From Lentzea nigeriaca (GTDB lineage: Bacteria; Actinomycetota; Actinomycetes; Mycobacteriales; Pseudonocardiaceae): a DNA stretch of 64,000 nt. Location: positions 124,001 through 188,000 of the forward strand of contig NZ_JAFBCX010000005.1 of NCBI RefSeq assembly GCF_016907955.1, given 5' to 3'. Shown here piece by piece: positions 50,349-59,296 of the stretch. The position numbers and the translations under genes are program-made. The notes under the pieces are model-generated. The model did no database searches. It was not told the origin of the DNA and saw nothing but the letters and a program-made list of their open reading frames with translations. The number at the start of each line of letters is the position of its first letter. Within the stretch, counting starts at the first letter, position 1.

Positions 50349-50756
50349 ATGCGCAGCGAGGAGATCCAGGTCCGCACCGGTTCGGAAGAGGTCGTCCACG
50401 ACCTCACGCGCGAGTGCGAGCGGTTCCTCGACGGCGAGAACGGCGACGGCCTGCTGCACGTGTGGGTGCCGCACGCGACCGCCGGTGTCGCCATCATCGA
50501 GACCGGCGCGGGCAGCGACGACGACCTGCTGACCGCGCTGGAACGCATCCTGCCCCGCGACGTGAAGTGGCGGCACCGGCACGGCACCCCAGGCCACGGC
50601 CGTGACCACGTGATGCCCGCGCTGGTGCCGCCGTACGCGACGATCCCGGTGCTAGGCGGTGTGCTGGCGCTCGGGACGTGGCAGTCGGTCTGCCTGGTCG
50701 ACACGAACGTCGACAACCCCGTCCGGACGGTCCGCCTGAGCTTTCTTGCCGGCTAG
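50349..50756 (+). CDS. YjbQ/UPF0047 family protein
   Basis: A 135-residue single-domain protein with the UPF0047 motifs WVPHATAGVAIIE and HGTPGHGRDHVMPAL, plus LGTWQSVCLVD. YjbQ homologues have weak thiamine-phosphate synthase activity; the natural role is unclear. Leaderless start likely. The last 105 bases overlap the convergent membrane gene. Confidence 0.87.
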   Translation: MRSEEIQVRTGSEEVVHDLTRECERFLDGENGDGLLHVWVPHATAGVAIIETGAGSDDDLLTALERILPRDVKWRHRHGTPGHGRDHVMPALVPPYATIPVLGGVLALGTWQSVCLVDTNVDNPVRTVRLSFLAG

Positions 50757-51611
50757 CAGCAGCACGATCCCGGCGAGAGCGATCCCACCGAACACCCACC
50801 ACTCGGTGCTGATCGAGCCGTCGTACATCAGGGTGCGCAGACCCTCTGCGGAGAAGCGGAACGGCGTCCACGACCACAGGACCGCCCGGTAGACCGGGTT
50901 GAGCAGTTCAGGAACCTGACCGGCGACCGCGGGTGCCATCAGGTACAGCACACCGAGGATGCCCATCGCGCGGATGCCGAGGTGCTTGAACAACCCGGCC
51001 TGCAGCAGCGCGAACGACACCGCGACGGTGACCATGAAGGCGAGTGCGGTCGCGCTGACCGTGATGCCCCACCACGCCAGCAACCCCGTCACGGAACCGA
51101 CGACCAGCACGGCCGCGGTGACCGAGGAGAGCAGTCGGAACCGGCGGCCCCTCAGCACCACGAACAGCAGCCCGGCGACCATGCCGCCGACCCACATCAG
51201 TGCCGACGCGGCCAGCGGCGCCGTGCGTTCGGCCGCGGACACGACCGGGGCCTCGACCTTGACCGGCAGCCCCGCGCCCTGCGCGACACCGGTCAGCACC
51301 TGCTGGGCGACCTGCGTGCCGGACGGGTTGATCGCGGGGTTGAGCCGGATCATCGCCTGACCGGGTGAGATCTCGAGAACGCCGTAGACCTCCTTGTCCG
51401 CCAACAGGGTCCGGGCTTCGGCCGCCTCCGCGACCCTGATGTCGACCTCGGCCGAGTCGGCGGCTCTGACGCGCTCCGCGATCGGCGGAGGCGCCACGAC
51501 GGCGAGCGGGACGTCGTGCGGGTGCACGGTCGCCTGCACGCCGAAAGTGAGCAGTCCCAGGAGAAACGCCACCACCGCGCCTGCGACGGCGGTGACCAGC
51601 GCGGTGCGCAT
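50652..51611 (-). CDS. ABC-2-like / YhgE-type membrane protein
   Basis: A 319-residue protein: one N-terminal helix, a ~120-residue extracytoplasmic loop and five C-terminal helices, the layout of ABC-2 permeases and YhgE/Pip proteins. No ATPase gene is adjacent. ATG 51611 has GGAGGT seven bases upstream. Its 3' end overlaps YjbQ. The substrate is unknown. Confidence 0.77.
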   Translation of the reverse strand: MRTALVTAVAGAVVAFLLGLLTFGVQATVHPHDVPLAVVAPPPIAERVRAADSAEVDIRVAEAAEARTLLADKEVYGVLEISPGQAMIRLNPAINPSGTQVAQQVLTGVAQGAGLPVKVEAPVVSAAERTAPLAASALMWVGGMVAGLLFVVLRGRRFRLLSSVTAAVLVVGSVTGLLAWWGITVSATALAFMVTVAVSFALLQAGLFKHLGIRAMGILGVLYLMAPAVAGQVPELLNPVYRAVLWSWTPFRFSAEGLRTLMYDGSISTEWWVFGGIALAGIVLLLAGKKAQADRPDGVVDVRVDQADRLPRPERQHTA

Positions 51612-51729
51612 CACTGACCTCCGTTTGTTCATCACGTGTTGAATTCGATGGAACCGTACGCCCGACACGCCAGGGAAGTCAACGCCTGATGAATTAATCA
51701 CCGTCGGCCCCACCAGGTACCGTTCCCCC

Positions 51730-52644
51730 GTGACTTACCCAGGCGGTGGACAGGGCGGCTGGAACAACCAGCAGGGCTGGGGCCAGCAGCAGGGGGACTA
51801 CTCGGGCGGCTACCAGGTCGGCGGCCCTCCGCAGACAGGTGGTTTCCCGCAGCAGGGCTACGGCCAGTACGGCGGTCTGGGCGTCTACGGCGGGTTCGAC
51901 AGCGAGCCCCCGAAGAAAAAGAAGACGCTCTGGCTGGTGATCAGCGCGGTCGTGCTGGTGCTGCTCGTCGGCGGCGGCGTGACGTGGCTCGTGGTGTCGC
52001 GCGACAAGGGCGACCCGAACGCGCAGAACAACCCGTCCACCCCGACCAGCGCCTCGCCCCAGCCCAACGCCGGGTGCAAGAACGACGACATGAAGTGCGT
52101 CGTGACGTCACTCGGCTACAACTACGAGGTCCCGAAGAGCTGGAACGTCATCAACGACGCGCGGATCCCGATCGAGAAGGTCTCCGGCGCCACGCTGTCC
52201 GGCGTCTCCGCGTACGGCGACTACGACTGCGAGGGCAAGTCGTACACCAAGGGCACGAACGGCGGCGCGCTGCTCCCCAAGGGCGACATCAACCAGACCG
52301 CGACCGACTTCGCCAAGGCCGTCGCGACGCAGTTCTACTCCTCCGGCGGCGACCCGCAGGTGGCGGTGGGGCAGCCCAAACCCGTGAAGATCCAGCACAC
52401 CCAGAAGGACGGCCAGAAGGTCGTCATCGAGGGCGTGCAGGTCGACGCCACGGTCACCCAGTCCGCCAACAAGTGCCTGGCGAGCAAGGGCATCGTCAAG
52501 GTCGTCGTGCTGAACGGCAGCAGCAAGCTGCACGTGCTGGTCGTGAACGGCGACCTGGAGGGCGGTGGAGGTGGGGCGAACCCACCGCTGCCCAAGGAGG
52601 CCGAGCTCCAGAAGATGATCGACTCGCTGGTGCCGACCACGTAG
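51730..52644 (+). CDS. Gly/Gln-rich membrane protein with extracytoplasmic domain
   Basis: A 304-residue protein: a cytoplasmic Gly/Gln/Tyr-rich ~60 residues, one membrane helix (TLWLVISAVVLVLLVGGGVTWLV) and a ~190-residue outer domain with four cysteines. No family is recognised; the N-terminal repeats resemble actinobacterial secretion-linked membrane proteins. TACCGT lies six bases before the GTG (leaderless). It ends 3 bp before the convergent SARP gene. Confidence 0.72.
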   Translation: MTYPGGGQGGWNNQQGWGQQQGDYSGGYQVGGPPQTGGFPQQGYGQYGGLGVYGGFDSEPPKKKKTLWLVISAVVLVLLVGGGVTWLVVSRDKGDPNAQNNPSTPTSASPQPNAGCKNDDMKCVVTSLGYNYEVPKSWNVINDARIPIEKVSGATLSGVSAYGDYDCEGKSYTKGTNGGALLPKGDINQTATDFAKAVATQFYSSGGDPQVAVGQPKPVKIQHTQKDGQKVVIEGVQVDATVTQSANKCLASKGIVKVVVLNGSSKLHVLVVNGDLEGGGGGANPPLPKEAELQKMIDSLVPTT

Positions 52645-52647
52645 TCC

Positions 52648-55635
52648 TCAGCGCGTGCCGCCGTTCGACGGGACGGCGGCGGGCAACGGGTTCTCGGTGG
52701 TGATCTGCTCCAGCACCGCCATCGCCTTGCGCTCCCACAACGCGAGCCGCAGTTCCTGGAACGTCATCATCGCCTGCTCGACGATGGCGATCGCGTGGAA
52801 CGTCTCGCCCCGCTGCGACACCAGCTGCGCCAGGTCGAGCCGGATCCGCGCCGCTCCCACGCGGTCGAGGTTCTCCTCGCACAACCGGATCGCGCGCCGC
52901 AGCAACCGGCCGGCCTCGGCGAACATCCGCATGCGGCCGTGGATCAGGCCCAGCGAGTGCAGCGCGTAGCTCTCGCCGACCGTGTCGCCGGAGCGTTGCA
53001 CCATGCCGAGCACCGACGTGATGAGGTGCTGCGCCTGTTCGTAGCGGCCCTGAACCAACATCGCGCCGCCGAGCCGGTACAGCACCTGGGCCTCGACGCG
53101 AGGGCTGGAGATCTCCCGGCACATGCCGAGCGCGCCGCGCAGCTGTCCCACCGCGAGCTCGTGTTCGCCGCGGTCCAGCGACAGCTGTGCGAGCTGGGAC
53201 ACGACGTACGCCTGACCCACGACGTCGCCGACGCGTTTGAAACCGGCCAGCGACTGCTCGAAGATCTGGGTCGCGAGTTCCGGACGGCCCTCGTTGTACT
53301 CGAGCAGGCCCAGGTTGCGGCGCACCAGGGCGAGGCCGTGGGAGTCGTCGAGCTCGGTGAAGAGTTCCAGAGCGGGTTCCAGTGCGGCGCGGGCCGTTTC
53401 CATGCGGCGCTGGCTGTGGTGCAACGATCCCAGCGAGCACAGCAGGGCGGCGGTGCCGCGCCTGTTGCCCGCCCTGCGGGTCGCGTCGAGGGCTCGCTCG
53501 TGGGTCTGCTGCCAGTCGTCGAGGTAGCTGCGGGTCTCGAACAACGTCACGAGGGTCATCGCGAGGTCCCAGCACAGTTCGTCCAGTCCCGCGTCGGCGG
53601 CCTGCAGCACGGCCGCGCAGATGTTCGGGCGCTCGCTTTCCAGCCACCCCAACGGGTCCTGCAGCACCTGGTCCAGGTACGGGGCGTTCGGCTGCCAGCG
53701 CCGGCCGTTGCCGTGCAGGACGGTGAAGTCGCCGCCGTAGAGGCGTTGGTGGGCCTGTTCCGCCATCGCGAGCCAGCCGCCTGCCACGCGTTCCACGGCG
53801 GCGAGCTGGGTGGCCGGGGACTCGTGGACGGCCAGCTGTTCCTTGGCGAACAAGCGGATCAGGTCGTGGAAGCGATACCGCGGCAGGCCCGTGACGTCGC
53901 TGCCGACCACGTCGAGGAGCTGGGCGTCGACGAGGCGCTCCACGAGGTCGAAGCCGCGGTGGCGGTCGTCGTCGGTGAGCGCGGAGGCGGTCCAGACCGG
54001 CAGGCTTTCCGCCTCCAGCAACGACATCAGCCGCATCACCCGGCACGTTTCGGGTTCGAGGCCGTCGTAGGTCATCGAAAGGCTGGCACGCACGACCATG
54101 TCGCCGTGCACCAGTTCGTCGAGACGGTGGCGTTCGTCGGCCAGACGTCCGACCATCGAGGCCAACGTCCAGTGCGGGCGAGCCGCAAGTCGTGCGCCGA
54201 TGATGCGCAACGCCAGGGGCAGACCTCCGACGACATCCACCAACGCTGACGCCGCAACGGGTTCGCCCTCCAGGCGCTGCGTGCCGATGATGCGGCCAAG
54301 CAGTTCCATCGCGTCGTGGGAGTCCATGAAGTCGACATCGACCAAATGAGATCCGGCCAGACCTGTCAACCTGGTTCTGCTCGTGACGATGACACCGCAA
54401 GTTGGCGAGCCCGGAAGCAGTTGGTGCACCTGCGACTCGCTGGCAGCGTCGTCGAGAACGACCAGGACACGGCGGTTGGCGAGCATGCTGCGGTACATGT
54501 CCGCGCGTTCGTCCACGCCGTCGGGCAAAGTGGAACCCACGGCGCCCAACGCGGACAGGAACCGGCCGAGAATCTCGGCCGGTGTGGCCGGTTCGGCCTG
54601 GGTGCCGCGCAGGTCGCAGTAGAGCTGGCCGTCCGGGTAGGTCTCGGCGGCGACGCGGTGGGCGACGTGCACCGCGAGAGCGCTCTTACCGATGCCCGCC
54701 TTGCCCGCGATGTTCACCACGGGCATCGTCAGATGATCGCCTGACAGCACGCTTTCGGCGCGCGCCACGACGTCCTGGCGTCCGATGAAGTCCGAGATGG
54801 TGGCGGGAAGCTGGTGCGGTGACACGACGTTCTGCACGGTGACCGGGACGGACTTCTCGTGGTCGAGCCGCAGCATCTCGTCGTCGGTCAGGATCGCCGT
54901 CTCGAGTTTGCGGAGCTGGTCGCTCGGTTCGAGACCGAGGTGTTCGATGAAGAGGTCGCGGCCAGTGCGATAGACGTCGAGGGCTTCCGACTGCCGGCCG
55001 GAACGGTAGAGCGCGAGCATGAGCTGACCGCGCGGGCGTTCCCGCAACGGATGTTCCGTCACCATGCTCTGCAATTCGCCGATGAGAGTGTGATGCCTGC
55101 CGAGCAACAACTCGATGTCGATGCAGTTCTCCAGCACCGACAGGCGTTTCTCGTCCAGCCGCAGTGCTTTGTTCTGCAACGTGGCCGCGGCGCCGCCGAG
55201 TGCGGGCCCGCGCCACAACCCCAGTGCCTGCCGCAGGACCGCCGACGCCTCCTCCATGCGTCCCTGGCGGACGGCGGCGTCGGAGTCGGCCACGCGGCGT
55301 TCGAAGATGAAGGCGTCGATCTTGTCGCCGGCGACGCGCAGCAGGTAGCCGGGCTGCCGGGTCTCGATCTGGGCGTCGACGCCGACCCTCGCGAACTCCC
55401 GCCGGAGCGCGGAAACGCAGATCTGGATCTGTGCCCGTGCGGTCGACGGCGGGGTGTGCTCCCAGACGAGGTCGATCAGCTGGTCCATGCTGACCACGCG
55501 GTTTGCCTCGAGCAGCAGAGCGCCCAGGATCGTCTGCTGACGTCCTGGGGGCACCTGAACCTGTTCCTCGGGGCCGATGACCTCGATCGGGCCGAGCAAC
55601 TTGAAAATCAGCTTCTCATCCGGGGCGGAGCTCAT
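52648..55635 (-). CDS. SARP/AfsR-type regulator (BTAD, NB-ARC, TPR)
   Basis: A 995-residue regulator: OmpR-type winged helix (FKLLGPIEVIGPEEQVQVPPG onward), BTAD domain, NB-ARC ATPase with P-loop NIAGKAGIGKSALA near residue 300, then long TPR arrays. It probably activates secondary-metabolite or peptide genes. ATG 55635 has GAGGGG about nine bases upstream. It is divergent from the small peptide and a second SARP, across a 763-bp regulatory region. Confidence 0.92.
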   Translation of the reverse strand: MSSAPDEKLIFKLLGPIEVIGPEEQVQVPPGRQQTILGALLLEANRVVSMDQLIDLVWEHTPPSTARAQIQICVSALRREFARVGVDAQIETRQPGYLLRVAGDKIDAFIFERRVADSDAAVRQGRMEEASAVLRQALGLWRGPALGGAAATLQNKALRLDEKRLSVLENCIDIELLLGRHHTLIGELQSMVTEHPLRERPRGQLMLALYRSGRQSEALDVYRTGRDLFIEHLGLEPSDQLRKLETAILTDDEMLRLDHEKSVPVTVQNVVSPHQLPATISDFIGRQDVVARAESVLSGDHLTMPVVNIAGKAGIGKSALAVHVAHRVAAETYPDGQLYCDLRGTQAEPATPAEILGRFLSALGAVGSTLPDGVDERADMYRSMLANRRVLVVLDDAASESQVHQLLPGSPTCGVIVTSRTRLTGLAGSHLVDVDFMDSHDAMELLGRIIGTQRLEGEPVAASALVDVVGGLPLALRIIGARLAARPHWTLASMVGRLADERHRLDELVHGDMVVRASLSMTYDGLEPETCRVMRLMSLLEAESLPVWTASALTDDDRHRGFDLVERLVDAQLLDVVGSDVTGLPRYRFHDLIRLFAKEQLAVHESPATQLAAVERVAGGWLAMAEQAHQRLYGGDFTVLHGNGRRWQPNAPYLDQVLQDPLGWLESERPNICAAVLQAADAGLDELCWDLAMTLVTLFETRSYLDDWQQTHERALDATRRAGNRRGTAALLCSLGSLHHSQRRMETARAALEPALELFTELDDSHGLALVRRNLGLLEYNEGRPELATQIFEQSLAGFKRVGDVVGQAYVVSQLAQLSLDRGEHELAVGQLRGALGMCREISSPRVEAQVLYRLGGAMLVQGRYEQAQHLITSVLGMVQRSGDTVGESYALHSLGLIHGRMRMFAEAGRLLRRAIRLCEENLDRVGAARIRLDLAQLVSQRGETFHAIAIVEQAMMTFQELRLALWERKAMAVLEQITTENPLPAAVPSNGGTR

Positions 55636-56398
55636 GACGGACGACCCCTCGCGCCTTTGTCTCTCGCAAAGCCCCAACACCTCACGCTCCGGACGACTAC
55701 CGCTACGAATTCTCCGTGACGGAATTGCGTTTGCCGATGCTGCCGAAGACGCGGAAAAAGGCACTTCCAGGGCGTCACCTCAAGATCGGGTTAAAATGTG
55801 AAAGTATTTCACTTCCGCCTTTGACCTCCGTCGTCCACAACCACAGATTGCCACTCCGATGCGTGATGATCTCCAAAGTTAGCCTTGGCGGGTAAAACTG
55901 TCAAGATCCTTCTTGTGTATCAGTGAACGATCCACCATAATACGCCCGATCTCAATAGGTATCTCAGTTGGAGATACCAGGACCAGCACCATCGCGGCAG
56001 ATCAAGCGCTACGTGTGCCCAAGAATTCACGAGCGCGGGTGGCGGTGTTCACAGCGATCGTACGGTACGACACCAAGCAGCCGGAACGCCTCATCGGCAC
56101 TACTCCGAGCGGCACAAACCGTTCGTTCGGATCGCTAACCGCACCCAACCATTGCGGTACACCGCACCTAATTCCGCGGATAAGCCACCACCCAGCGTAG
56201 TAACAGCTGTTTGCCGCCTGACCCTTCAGGCGCAGAAGCGTCTCAATTGGCGACTTCGGCTGCGCCATCACGGCCGATTGATACGCGGTGGGTACGCGAT
56301 AGAGCGGCGATGGGCGACGCTCCTAACTTCTGTTCGCGGGTACCGCTCGAAGGTGCCTGAAGCAGAACTCAAGCCGAGGTCCGAGCAAGGAGGCCGAC
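55636..56398. promoter_or_regulatory. Regulatory region between the divergent SARPs
   Basis: A 763-bp region with AT-rich patches and no convincing gene. It contains GTGAAA/TTTCAC at 55798-55812 and a perfect GGTATCTC/GAGATACC repeat at 55958-55978 (5-nt spacer), both plausible operators. Short frames at 55913-56200 (plus) and 56002-56271 (minus) lack ribosome sites and family features. Confidence 0.5.
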
Positions 56399-56644
56399 AT
56401 GATCCGCAAGACGACCGCCGCCGCCCTGGTTCTCTCCGCCGTTCCCGCGGCCCTGGCTGTTTCCCTCTTCTGCGGCACCGCACAGGCCGACAACGACACC
56501 CCCTGGGGTCGCGGCATCACCGTCCCCGGCGTCGTCACCGTCCCCGGCGACGACACGCCCTGGGGCAAAGGCAAGGACGCCTCCGATGACACGCCGTGGG
56601 GTCGTGGCGTCACCGTCGCCGACAACGACACCCCCTGGGGCTGA
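56399..56644 (+). CDS. Small secreted peptide with four [N/D]DTPWG repeats
   Basis: An 81-residue peptide: signal peptide to about residue 30 (GTAQA), then a 51-residue mature region with NDTPWG or DDTPWG at 32-37, 51-56, 63-68 and 76-81, the last ending the protein. Linkers contain RGITV/RGVTV and VPG. No known family is recognised. AAGGAGG with ideal spacing supports the start. It lies 43 bp upstream of the SARP-ATPase gene, so it is probably co-transcribed and may be a signal sensed by the system, or a precursor peptide (inference). Confidence 0.8.
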   Translation: MIRKTTAAALVLSAVPAALAVSLFCGTAQADNDTPWGRGITVPGVVTVPGDDTPWGKGKDASDDTPWGRGVTVADNDTPWG

Positions 56645-56687
56645 TCTCTCCTCTCCCTCCGGATAACCACCAATGGAGGCCAGAACC

Positions 56688-59225
56688 ATGCGATTCCACC
56701 TGCTGGGCTCACTCGAAGTCCTCGACGACGACATGCCAGTGCCACTGGGCGGCGTCAAGCAGCGCGCGGCTCTGGGTTTCCTCCTGCTGCACGCCAACCG
56801 CGTGGTGGCGACCAGCAAGCTGCTCCAGGCGCTGTGGTCGCGGGACGTTCCGCCAACCGCCCGCAAGATGCTCCAGAACGCGGTCTCCGGACTGCGTGGC
56901 GTTCTCACTCCACCCGGCAGCGGCGCAGAGGGGTCAGCAGTGCTGCTGACCCACGCGCCTGGCTACCTGCTCCGCGTGGATCCCGACTCTCTCGACCTGT
57001 CGCTCTTCCAGCAGCTGACCGAACAGGGCCGGGGCGAACTGGCCTCCGGCAACTGGCCCGCGGCCGCGACGGTGCTCCGCAGGGCGCTGAGCCTGTGGCG
57101 CGGACCCGTGCTCGCGGATCTCGCGGAAACCGGGATCAACTGGCCGGAGCTGACCGCCATCAAGGACTGGCGGCTGGCGACGCAGGAGGACTGCTTCGAA
57201 GCGGAGCTCGCCTGCGGACGGCACTACGAGATCATCGGCGAGCTGGAGTCGCTGATCGAGGCCGAGCCATATCGCGAACGGCTCAACGGGCAGCTGATGC
57301 TCGCCCTGTACCGGTGTGGCCGGCAGGTGGACGCGTTGAGCGTCTACCGCCGCACGAGGGCGGCGTTGGTCGAGGAGCTCGGCTTGGAGCCGGGCCGCGA
57401 GCTCCAGGAGCTGGAGCGCGCGATCCTCGACCACGCCCCCGCGCTGGACCTTCCGCCGTCGGTGCACCGCAGGCACCTGCTGGCGGTCGGCCAGTCCCCT
57501 GCCCCTGTTCCTGCTCCCGTGGTCATCACGCCGCCGGTCACCGACGCCCCGGCGATGGACGTGACGACCGTGGAGCGCAAGCTCGTCAGCGTCGCGATGG
57601 TGTCCGCCCAGCCCGGTCTCGCGGCCGGTGACGGCGACCCCGAGGACGTCGACGAGGTGCACCAGGAAGTCTCTGCCATCGTGCGTGCCGAAGTGACGCG
57701 TCTGGGTGGCGTCGTCAGCGGCAACGTCGGTTCTGTGTTCTTGGCTCTGTTCGGTGTGCCACGCACGGCGGAGGACGACGCCGACCGTGCCGTGCGTGCG
57801 GCGTTGGCGATTCGCGACCGGTTGGGCTCTGTCGCGGACGTGCAGATCGGTGTGGCCACGGGCGATGCTCTGGTTCGCTTGCCCGCATCAGGTGCGCCCT
57901 CTGCGTCCGGTGTGCTGCTCGACCAGTGCCGTCAGCTGATGACGCTCGCGCCGCTGGGCGCTGTGCGTGCCTGCACCGCGACCCGTGACGCGAGCTCGTG
58001 CGTGACGTGGGCGGCCGACCCCGCGCCGACCGGTGGCTGGCAGGCGGTCTCGTGCGTCTCCCCACGTGGCAAGACGCGACGTGTGCGAGCTTCGGTTCCG
58101 TTCGTTGAGCGCGAACGTGAGCTCTTTGTGCTGCAAGGACTTCTGGAGGAGGTGCGGGACCGCCGCCGTCCCCACTTCGTCACGGTTCTCGGCGAAGCCG
58201 GTGTGGGCAAGACCCGTCTCGTCGACGAACTCATGACGTCGTGCTCGACCGCTTTGCGCGGCACCGCAACGGCTTTCGGCGGCGATCACGGCTACGGCCC
58301 GCTGTCCGACGTCGTGCAGGGCTTCTCCTCCCCCGAGGCCCTGCACGACGCGCTCACCACGCTGGTCGGGGCCGGCGAGCTCGCGGACCGGCTGCACGCG
58401 AGCCTGGCGGGGCTGGCCACGCCCTCACCGGACGTGCCGGCCGATTTCGCGGCGTGGCGGCGGTTCTTGGAGGAGATCGCGGACTCGGGCCCGCTCGTCG
58501 TCTTCCTCGAGGACCTCCACTGGGCGAACGACGTGGTGCTCGACTTCGTGGAGGAGCTGAGCGAGCACGCGGGTTCCGTGCCTCTGCTGGTGGTCGTCAC
58601 CGCGCGTCCCGAACTGCTGCAGCGCCGTCCCTCCTGGTTCGGCGGCAAGCGCAACGCGACCACGATCAGCCTGGAACCGTTGTCCCACAACGGAAGCCGG
58701 AGCTTGCTCAACTCGCTGCTGCCGGCCAGGGAACTGCCGTCCGAGCTGTGGCAGGCCTTGATCTCGTGCGTCGGTGGCAACCCGTTGTTCGCGACCGAGT
58801 ACGCCCGGATGGTGTCCGATCCGCGCACGCCGTGCCTGCACAACGAAAACGGTCTGCCGGTGCCCTCGTCCGTGCGCGCAGTCCTGACCGCACAGGTCGA
58901 CTCGTTGCCGTTCGAGGTGAAGGCGGTCCTGCAGGACGCCGCCATCGTGGGTGATCTGGTCTCACCCGGCGCGGTGGCCGCGACGGGCCGGCGCGACCCC
59001 GGTGACGTCGCCAAGGCGCTGGAGCTGCTGGAAAAGCGGGACTTCCTGCGCCGGCAGGGCCGCAACAGCGAGACCGGCGAGATCGAGTACGGGTTCCGGC
59101 ACCAGCTCGTCCGCGACGTCGTGGCCGATCAGCTGCCTCGCGCGGTGCGCGCGGCGAAACAGCAACGCGCCCTCGCGTGGTTCGAGGAGCCGGCACTCGA
59201 CCTCACCAACCGCCGAGCAGGCTGA
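56688..59225 (+). CDS. SARP-type regulator with degenerate cyclase-like and AAA domains
   Basis: An 845-residue protein. OmpR-type helix and BTAD occupy the first ~250 residues. A class III cyclase-like region follows (VERKLVSVAMVSAQ; LGGVVSGNVGSVFLALFGVPRTAEDDADRAV), but the usual FADL metal-aspartate is replaced, so it is probably catalytically inactive. The ATPase has GEAGVGKTRLVDEL and LEDLHWAN, as in LAL regulators. Unlike those it lacks a TPR/LuxR tail. ATG 56688 has GGAGG eight bases upstream. It follows the repeat peptide. Confidence 0.9.
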   Translation: MRFHLLGSLEVLDDDMPVPLGGVKQRAALGFLLLHANRVVATSKLLQALWSRDVPPTARKMLQNAVSGLRGVLTPPGSGAEGSAVLLTHAPGYLLRVDPDSLDLSLFQQLTEQGRGELASGNWPAAATVLRRALSLWRGPVLADLAETGINWPELTAIKDWRLATQEDCFEAELACGRHYEIIGELESLIEAEPYRERLNGQLMLALYRCGRQVDALSVYRRTRAALVEELGLEPGRELQELERAILDHAPALDLPPSVHRRHLLAVGQSPAPVPAPVVITPPVTDAPAMDVTTVERKLVSVAMVSAQPGLAAGDGDPEDVDEVHQEVSAIVRAEVTRLGGVVSGNVGSVFLALFGVPRTAEDDADRAVRAALAIRDRLGSVADVQIGVATGDALVRLPASGAPSASGVLLDQCRQLMTLAPLGAVRACTATRDASSCVTWAADPAPTGGWQAVSCVSPRGKTRRVRASVPFVERERELFVLQGLLEEVRDRRRPHFVTVLGEAGVGKTRLVDELMTSCSTALRGTATAFGGDHGYGPLSDVVQGFSSPEALHDALTTLVGAGELADRLHASLAGLATPSPDVPADFAAWRRFLEEIADSGPLVVFLEDLHWANDVVLDFVEELSEHAGSVPLLVVVTARPELLQRRPSWFGGKRNATTISLEPLSHNGSRSLLNSLLPARELPSELWQALISCVGGNPLFATEYARMVSDPRTPCLHNENGLPVPSSVRAVLTAQVDSLPFEVKAVLQDAAIVGDLVSPGAVAATGRRDPGDVAKALELLEKRDFLRRQGRNSETGEIEYGFRHQLVRDVVADQLPRAVRAAKQQRALAWFEEPALDLTNRRAG

Positions 59226-59237
59226 ACCCCTTGAAGT

Positions 59238-59286
59238 CGATGAAGGGCTCCTTCATCCACGTGGTGGACGAAGGAGCCCTTCATCG
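59238..59286. terminator. Long palindrome between convergent genes (GATGAAGGGC type)
   Basis: Arms of 23 bp (outer CGATGAAGGGCTCCTTC) pair with one mismatch around a 3-nt loop, between the SARP-ATPase and DEAD-helicase stops. It resembles the palindrome at 36279-36330. Confidence 0.72.
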
Positions 59287-59296
59287 TCGATCTGGG

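Noticed and set aside
55913-56271. Short frames in the SARP spacer (plus 55913-56200, minus 56002-56271)
   Set aside because: No ribosome sites, no signal or family features; region better explained as regulatory.
56347-56386. Possible 11-bp-phased heptamers before the repeat peptide (TCGAAGG, TGAAGCA, TCAAGCC, TCCGAGC)
   Set aside because: The heptamers are poorly conserved and run into the ribosome site, leaving no room for a -10 before the ATG.
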